In this document: piece after piece, positions 56,258 through 64,000 of the stretch
Layout of the letters: each line of letters opens with the position of its first letter
Numbering within the stretch: position 1 is the stretch's first letter
Assembly: GCF_001524445.2 (NCBI RefSeq)
Contig: NZ_CP013417.1
Location: 1,922,001-1,986,000, forward strand
DNA from: Burkholderia savannae
GTDB lineage: Bacteria > Pseudomonadota > Gammaproteobacteria > Burkholderiales > Burkholderiaceae
DNA: 64,000 nt
Reading direction: 5' to 3'
Notes under the pieces: model-generated
What the model was told of the DNA's origin: nothing
Seen by the model: the letters and a program-made list of their open reading frames with translations, nothing else
Databases searched by the model: none
Position numbers and translations under genes: made by a program

Positions 56258-57097
56258 TCACTCGACGCGCGCGTCGAGCCCCGCCATGATCGCGAGCCCT
56301 TCGTTCAACGCCGGAAAGAGGCTGCGGTTGAAATTGTTCCAGCGCAGCTCGAGGATCGTGTCGCCGGGATCGATCTCGGTGTTCAGCACGTCGTGGATCA
56401 CCTCGCCCGAATCGACGCCGTTGTCGACGTAATGAAACGATGCGCCCGTCATCTTCACCGGCTCGACGGGCACGGTCTCCATCGTCTTCCAGTCGACGAC
56501 CTTTTGCCCGCGCGCGCCGAAGAGCGCGTCGAGCGTCGCATATGCGCCGCGTCGCTCGTACGGCGACTCCGCGCGCGTGATGCCCGGATGGATGTTGACG
56601 ATCCGCCGGCAGTACGGCGCGCCCGGGCGCACCAGTTCGTCGAGGATCACGAGCAGCCCGTCGAGCACGACGAGATCGGCGCCGAGCGCGTCGAGCGTGT
56701 CGCGCAGATGCGCTTCGAACGCGCGCTTGCCCGCCGGCCGCGCGGGCGAATCGAGTGGCTCGCGCCGGTATTCGGACGGAATCGCGAGCAGCAGGTCGTT
56801 GACGAGCCGGCCCGCTACGCGCAGCTCGGGCGGATAGAACCAGCGCTTGCCGGGCTCGTACGCAAAGCCGTATTCGGCGAGCTTTTCGCGGTCGAGCGGC
56901 GAACCCGCGTCGTCGTCGTAGATCACGCGCTCGAGCGAGTACGCGTCGCCGAGCTCGGTGTCGTTCAACGCCCCGACGAGCGATTCGAGCACCGATTTCA
57001 TGTAGCGCTTGCCGCCCCTGTAGTCGACCTGCTGCCCCGCCTTGTCGGCGGCGGCGTTTCTGAGCGACCAGATGTAGACGAGTTTCTTCTTTGCCAT
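56258..57097 (-). CDS. N5-hydroxyornithine formyltransferase (PvdF/malleobactin-type)
   Basis: A 279-residue protein. The formyltransferase core is CRRIVNIHPGITRAESPYERRGAYATLDALF (about residues 163-193), with the Asn and His of the catalytic triad. VDSGEVIHDVLN carries the matching Asp. It formylates hydroxyornithine to the hydroxamate used by the peptide synthetases. It is the last gene of the leftward unit, 64 bases after the receptor gene. Similar genes sit beside the receptor in malleobactin and ornibactin clusters. Confidence 0.88.
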   Translation of the reverse strand: MAKKKLVYIWSLRNAAADKAGQQVDYRGGKRYMKSVLESLVGALNDTELGDAYSLERVIYDDDAGSPLDREKLAEYGFAYEPGKRWFYPPELRVAGRLVNDLLLAIPSEYRREPLDSPARPAGKRAFEAHLRDTLDALGADLVVLDGLLVILDELVRPGAPYCRRIVNIHPGITRAESPYERRGAYATLDALFGARGQKVVDWKTMETVPVEPVKMTGASFHYVDNGVDSGEVIHDVLNTEIDPGDTILELRWNNFNRSLFPALNEGLAIMAGLDARVE

Positions 57098-57161
57098 CGC
57101 AGTGTTGTCCTCTCGTTCGGGCGGCGCGCCGCCGCGCCGCCCATGGGATGATGAGACGCGC

Positions 57162-59378
57162 TTACCAGTTGTATTTCGCCGTCGCGATCACGGTGCGCTG
57201 GTTGCCGTACATGCATACCGAATCCGACTGGCAGCCGGACACGTAGCGCCGGTTGAACAGATTCGTCGCATTGACCGCGAAGCGCCAGTTGCGCATTTCG
57301 TAATGCAGCGCGGCGTCGAAGAGCGTGTAGCTCGGCACCGTCAGCGAGTTGTCGGCCGCGCCCGCCGCCGCGCTCATGTAGCGCACGCCCGCGCCGATCC
57401 CGAAGCCCGTGAGCGGCCCGTTGCGCCACGTCCAGTCGGCCCACAGCGACGCGATCTGGCGCGGACGCGGAACGTCGATGGGCCACTTGTTCAGCGTGTT
57501 GTCGTTCGCCTGCACGTTCTTCACGTCCTGATAGACATACGCGGCGATCACCGACAGCTCGCGCGACAGATTGCCGACCGCGCTCAGTTCGATGCCGCGC
57601 GAGCGCACTTCGCCCACCTGCACGAACGTGCTGCTCGTCGGATCGTTCGGATTGCTCATCGCGACGTTGGTCTGGTTGATCTGATACACGGCCGCGTTCA
57701 GCATCAGGTTCTTGCCGGGCGGCTGCCAGCGCAGGCCGGCCTCGATCTGGCGGCCCTTGGTCGGCACCGCGAGCCCGCCGCCCGAGAGCTTCAGGCCGAT
57801 TTGCGGATTGAACGACGTCGAATAGCTGATGTACGGCGCGAGGCCGTAGTCGCCGAGATAGGTCAGGCCCACGCGCCCGCTGAACGCGTGATCGTTCTGC
57901 TTGAAGCTCGTCGAATTCGCGATGTCGTCCTGCAACGTGCGCGTCCAGTCCTGCCGGCCGCCCAGCGTCAGCACCCAGCGCTGCCACTTGATCTGGTCCT
58001 GCACGTACAGGCCGAATACGTTGAGCGTCGTCTTCGTGTCGGTGCGCGGATACGCGCCCGGCCCGCTGAAGATATCGGCCGGGATCGGCGTGTAGACCGG
58101 CCGGTACAGGTTGAGGCTCGGCGCCTTCGCGAGCCATTCGCTGTCCGTCGTCGTCTGGCGGTTGTAGTCGAAGCCGAACAACAGCGTGTGCGAAAGCGGG
58201 CCGGTCGTGAATTTCGCCTGCGCCTGGTTGTCGACGTCGAAGCGGCTGTAGTTGAACTGGAACAGGCCCGCGTAGCGCGTGAGCGTCGCCATCGTCGGGT
58301 CCGCGCCGTCGAGGCCGCCGCCGTAGACGGACGCGTCGTCGAGCGACAGGTGCATCCAGCGCACGTTCTGACGGAACGTCCATACCGGGTTCAGCTTGTG
58401 CTCGAACTGATAGCCGAGCGACCATTGCTTCTTCCGGTAGTGGTCGAAATTCGCGTCGGCCGTATACAGATCGTCCGAGATCGTGCCGTTCGGGTTCGGC
58501 AGCACCGTGCCCTGCGCGGGCAGGAAGTTGCTCGACGTGTCGCCCCAGTCCTGCAGGTACGTCGCGGCGAGCGTGAGCGACGTGTCCGCGTTCGGCTGCC
58601 ACTTGAGCGACGGCGCGAACGACACGCGCTGATCGGCGAGCGGCCCCGTCTGCGCGTTGCCGTCGCGGCCGACGCCGACGATCCGGTACGACAGCGTGCC
58701 GTCCTTGTCGATCTTGTCGCCGACGTCGAACATCAGTTGCTTGCGCGCGTAGTTGCCCACCTGCACGCCGACTTCGCGAATCCGCTCGCCGTTCGCGAGC
58801 TTGCTCTGCACGTCGACGATCGCGCCGGGGTCGCCCTGCCCGTACAGCACCGACGTCGGGCCGCGCAGCACGGCGATGCTGTCGACCATGTACGGATCGA
58901 CGCGCCAGCTCGACAGGTTCAGCGTGTTCGGCACCTGCAGCCCGTCGACGAACACGGTCGGCGTGAAGCCGCGCAGCGCCGCGTACCAGTCCGAGCGGTT
59001 GTCCGATCCGTAGCTCGAAAAGCCCGGAATGTAGCGGAACGCCTGATTGATGTCGGTCGCGCCCGTCGCCTCGATCTGCTGCGCGGTGACGATGTTGATC
59101 GTCTGCGGGATCTCGACGATCGGCGTATCCGTTTTCGTGCCGCTCGTGCTGCGCCGCGCGACGAGACCGATGGTCGCGTCGCGCGGCGCATCCGCCGACA
59201 CCGATATCGCGGGCAACGTGCCGCCCGACGCGGTATCCCCATTCACCTGACTGCCCGGCTGCCGCGCGTCTCCCCCCGGCTGCACCGCCTGTGCCTGCGC
59301 ATGACTCGCCGCCGCGTAAAACGCCACGCCCGCCGCGGCCGCGATCGCACGCACGCGCGTGCTGGTTGCCCACTCCAT
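57162..59378 (-). CDS. fmtA: TonB-dependent ferric siderophore receptor (FmtA-like)
   Basis: A 738-residue outer-membrane receptor. The signal peptide is RAIAAAAGVAFYAAASHA. The plug domain starts around TPIVEIPQTINIVTAQQI and contains FRYIPGFSSYGSDNR and VLRGPTSVLYGQGDPGAIVDVQSK. The 22-strand barrel ends with the aromatic terminus YNW. There is no N-terminal FecA-type signalling domain. The start at 59378 (ATG) was preferred over an in-frame TTG at 59393. The neighbourhood with ornithine hydroxylase and NRPS identifies it as the ferric malleobactin-type receptor. Confidence 0.9.
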   Translation of the reverse strand: MEWATSTRVRAIAAAAGVAFYAAASHAQAQAVQPGGDARQPGSQVNGDTASGGTLPAISVSADAPRDATIGLVARRSTSGTKTDTPIVEIPQTINIVTAQQIEATGATDINQAFRYIPGFSSYGSDNRSDWYAALRGFTPTVFVDGLQVPNTLNLSSWRVDPYMVDSIAVLRGPTSVLYGQGDPGAIVDVQSKLANGERIREVGVQVGNYARKQLMFDVGDKIDKDGTLSYRIVGVGRDGNAQTGPLADQRVSFAPSLKWQPNADTSLTLAATYLQDWGDTSSNFLPAQGTVLPNPNGTISDDLYTADANFDHYRKKQWSLGYQFEHKLNPVWTFRQNVRWMHLSLDDASVYGGGLDGADPTMATLTRYAGLFQFNYSRFDVDNQAQAKFTTGPLSHTLLFGFDYNRQTTTDSEWLAKAPSLNLYRPVYTPIPADIFSGPGAYPRTDTKTTLNVFGLYVQDQIKWQRWVLTLGGRQDWTRTLQDDIANSTSFKQNDHAFSGRVGLTYLGDYGLAPYISYSTSFNPQIGLKLSGGGLAVPTKGRQIEAGLRWQPPGKNLMLNAAVYQINQTNVAMSNPNDPTSSTFVQVGEVRSRGIELSAVGNLSRELSVIAAYVYQDVKNVQANDNTLNKWPIDVPRPRQIASLWADWTWRNGPLTGFGIGAGVRYMSAAAGAADNSLTVPSYTLFDAALHYEMRNWRFAVNATNLFNRRYVSGCQSDSVCMYGNQRTVIATAKYNW

Positions 59379-59424
59379 CTTCCGTTGCTCCAAGTTGCAA
59401 AGCGGCCGCGAGGCCGCGCCTTCA

Positions 59425-60846
59425 TCAAAGAGCGATGGCCAGCCGGCCGCCGCTCACCCCGTTGTTATCGTGTCGTGGCCGCGCGCGGCCTTCAGGCCGG
59501 GCGGCTTCTTCGTGTTCTGCTCCGTGCGCGCACTCGGCGAGCGACGCGGCGATTTCGTCGGCGCGGCGCGCGAGCACCGACAGCAGCGTGTCGGACAGCC
59601 CATGGCTGTCCTCGCAGCAACCTTGCAGATAAATGCGCGGCTTGAAGTGCGCGGGCGTCGCGAGCCGGTAGTCGCGCGCGACGTCGCCCGCCGCGAGCGC
59701 GTCGCCGAGATGCGGCGCGAGTCCGTCGAGAAGCGCGAGATGCGTGTCGCGGCGATAGCCCGTCGCGAGCACGAGCGCGTCGAAGCGCTCGGTGCGCGCG
59801 TCGCCCGTCAGGCGGTCGCGCAGCACGAGTTCAGCCTGCCCGTTCGCGGTGCGCGCGGCCGATTCGATCGCGGCGTTCGCGAGCAGCCGGTGGCGCGGCG
59901 CATCGCCCTTCGCGTCGGCGACGCGCTGCAGGTAGAGCATTTCGTAGATCTGCTCGATGAGCGGCCGGTCGACGACCGCGTAGTTCGTGTCGCGAAAGCG
60001 CTCGATCAGCGAGCGCCGGCCGCTCGCCGGCTGCGCGTAGACGACGTCCGTGAACGCCGGATTGAAGATCTCGTTGACGAACGGGCTGTCGTCCGCCGGC
60101 TTGAGCGCGCCCGAGCGGATCACGAGGCTCGCCTCCACGTGCGGAAAGCGCCGCGCGAGATCGACGAACACCTCCGCCGCGCTCTGCCCCGCGCCGATCA
60201 CCGCGACGCGTTTCTTCGAACGGGCATCCGGCGTACGGGCTTCCGGCGCGCCGACGAGCCGGTCGATCGACGTCAGGTAGTTCGACGAATGGACGACGAG
60301 ATCGGGCCCGAGCGCGGCGAACGCGTCGGGCACGCTCGGCGCGCCGCCGACGCCGACCGACAGCGCGCGCGCGACGCGCTGCCGCTCGCGGCCGTCGGCG
60401 TCCTTCGAGAACACGCGCAGCGCGTCGATCTCGCCGCTCGCGCCCGGCGCGGCGACGGGCTCGATCGCCGTCACCGTCTCGCCGTAGTGGACGCGATCGT
60501 CGAACGCGTTCGCGACCCAGCTCAGGTAATCGTGGAACTCGACGCGCGTCGGATAGAAGTTCTTCAGGTTGACGAATTCGCTCAGGCGTCCGTGCTCGTA
60601 CAGGTAATTGACGAACGTGAAGCGGCTCTTCGGATCGCGCAGCGTGACGAGATCCTTCAGGAAGGAAATCTGCATCCGGCAGTCGTCGAGCAGCATCCCG
60701 CGGTGCCAGCCGAAGGCCGGCTGGCGCTCGACATGGCAATGCGTGAACGCGGCCGCGTCGCCCGCTTCCGCGAGGCGCACGGCAAGCGCGAGGTTCGACG
60801 GTCCGAAACCGACGCCGATCAGGTCGAATACGGTATCTCTCTGCAT
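59425..60846 (-). CDS. L-ornithine N5-monooxygenase
   Basis: A 473-residue FAD/NADPH-dependent hydroxylase (SidA/PvdA family) making N5-hydroxyornithine for siderophore assembly. The FAD motif is LIGVGFGPSNLALAV (residues 9-23). Near it are FGWHRGMLLDDCRMQISFLKDL and the substrate-binding region NFYPTRVEFHDYLSW. The NADPH motif is VIGAGQSAAEV (about residue 216), and the ATG motif is VLATGYRRDTH (about residue 378). The ATG at 60846 follows a 125-base gap from the NRPS gene. It corresponds to the malleobactin-cluster hydroxylase. Confidence 0.94.
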   Translation of the reverse strand: MQRDTVFDLIGVGFGPSNLALAVRLAEAGDAAAFTHCHVERQPAFGWHRGMLLDDCRMQISFLKDLVTLRDPKSRFTFVNYLYEHGRLSEFVNLKNFYPTRVEFHDYLSWVANAFDDRVHYGETVTAIEPVAAPGASGEIDALRVFSKDADGRERQRVARALSVGVGGAPSVPDAFAALGPDLVVHSSNYLTSIDRLVGAPEARTPDARSKKRVAVIGAGQSAAEVFVDLARRFPHVEASLVIRSGALKPADDSPFVNEIFNPAFTDVVYAQPASGRRSLIERFRDTNYAVVDRPLIEQIYEMLYLQRVADAKGDAPRHRLLANAAIESAARTANGQAELVLRDRLTGDARTERFDALVLATGYRRDTHLALLDGLAPHLGDALAAGDVARDYRLATPAHFKPRIYLQGCCEDSHGLSDTLLSVLARRADEIAASLAECAHGAEHEEAARPEGRARPRHDNNGVSGGRLAIAL

Positions 60847-60971
60847 GTCTCTGATTCCCTTAACGGTGTGGCCGGCGCACTGACGGCGCCGGCTGGACAA
60901 AAACGTGACGCGGATCGCGCGCATCGGCGACGCGGCCGATCCGGGCCGGGCGTGACGGCGGCAGGCGGCGC

Positions 60972-64000
<3,029 letters not shown>

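Overview
The window is a high-GC chromosomal segment of a Burkholderia, most probably of the B. pseudomallei group. The reasons are the codon bias and GC content, the arcDABC locus, the large cobalamin region, and a malleobactin-type siderophore cluster with an FmtA-like receptor. The species cannot be fixed from the sequence alone. No tRNA, rRNA, CRISPR array or intact insertion sequence was recognised.

Left part (1-14 kb). A chemoreceptor runs off the left edge and has a sigma-28-like promoter. A DUF3562 protein, an acyl-CoA synthetase and a DHA2-type MFS exporter follow. An AT-rich island (about 6.3-7.2 kb) then holds a PraB-like secreted protein behind an FNR/ANR-like box, a perfect 20-bp palindrome and a tiny leader ORF with a near-ideal Shine-Dalgarno sequence. 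Next come an acetyltransferase, a methyltransferase and a complete YehZYXW-type osmoprotectant ABC importer whose genes overlap at ATGA junctions.

Middle part (14-28 kb). A small RRM-type protein precedes the arginine deiminase operon arcD-arcA-arcB-arcC, which has GC-rich hairpins in its gaps. Then follow an SDR and HbpS/GlcG-like pair divergent from a LysR gene, a Nu-class-like GST, a MarR/MFS pair sharing two palindromic operators, and a secreted glycosyl hydrolase-like protein with a C-terminal fibronectin-like domain.

Cobalamin region (28-54 kb). The genes lie in four transcription units: cobL-cbiD-cobK with cobM beyond a 279-bp gap (minus); cobG-cobH-cobI-cbiG/cobJ (plus); Co/Ni permease-cobW-cobN-chlI-chlD (minus); and cobE-cobO-cobB (plus). 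Three cobalamin riboswitches precede the last three units. The set mixes oxygen-dependent pathway enzymes (CobG, CobN) with CbiD, a CbiG-CobJ fusion and ChlI/ChlD-type chelatase subunits. A chitinase, a small histidine-rich secreted protein and a carboxylesterase are interspersed. Several proteins carry low-complexity insertions built from short tandem repeats.

Right part (54-64 kb). A glycosyltransferase-like protein with two related halves is coupled to a methyltransferase. The end of a hydroxamate siderophore operon follows, read leftwards: a terminal NRPS (running off the right edge), ornithine N-monooxygenase, TonB-dependent receptor and hydroxyornithine formyltransferase.
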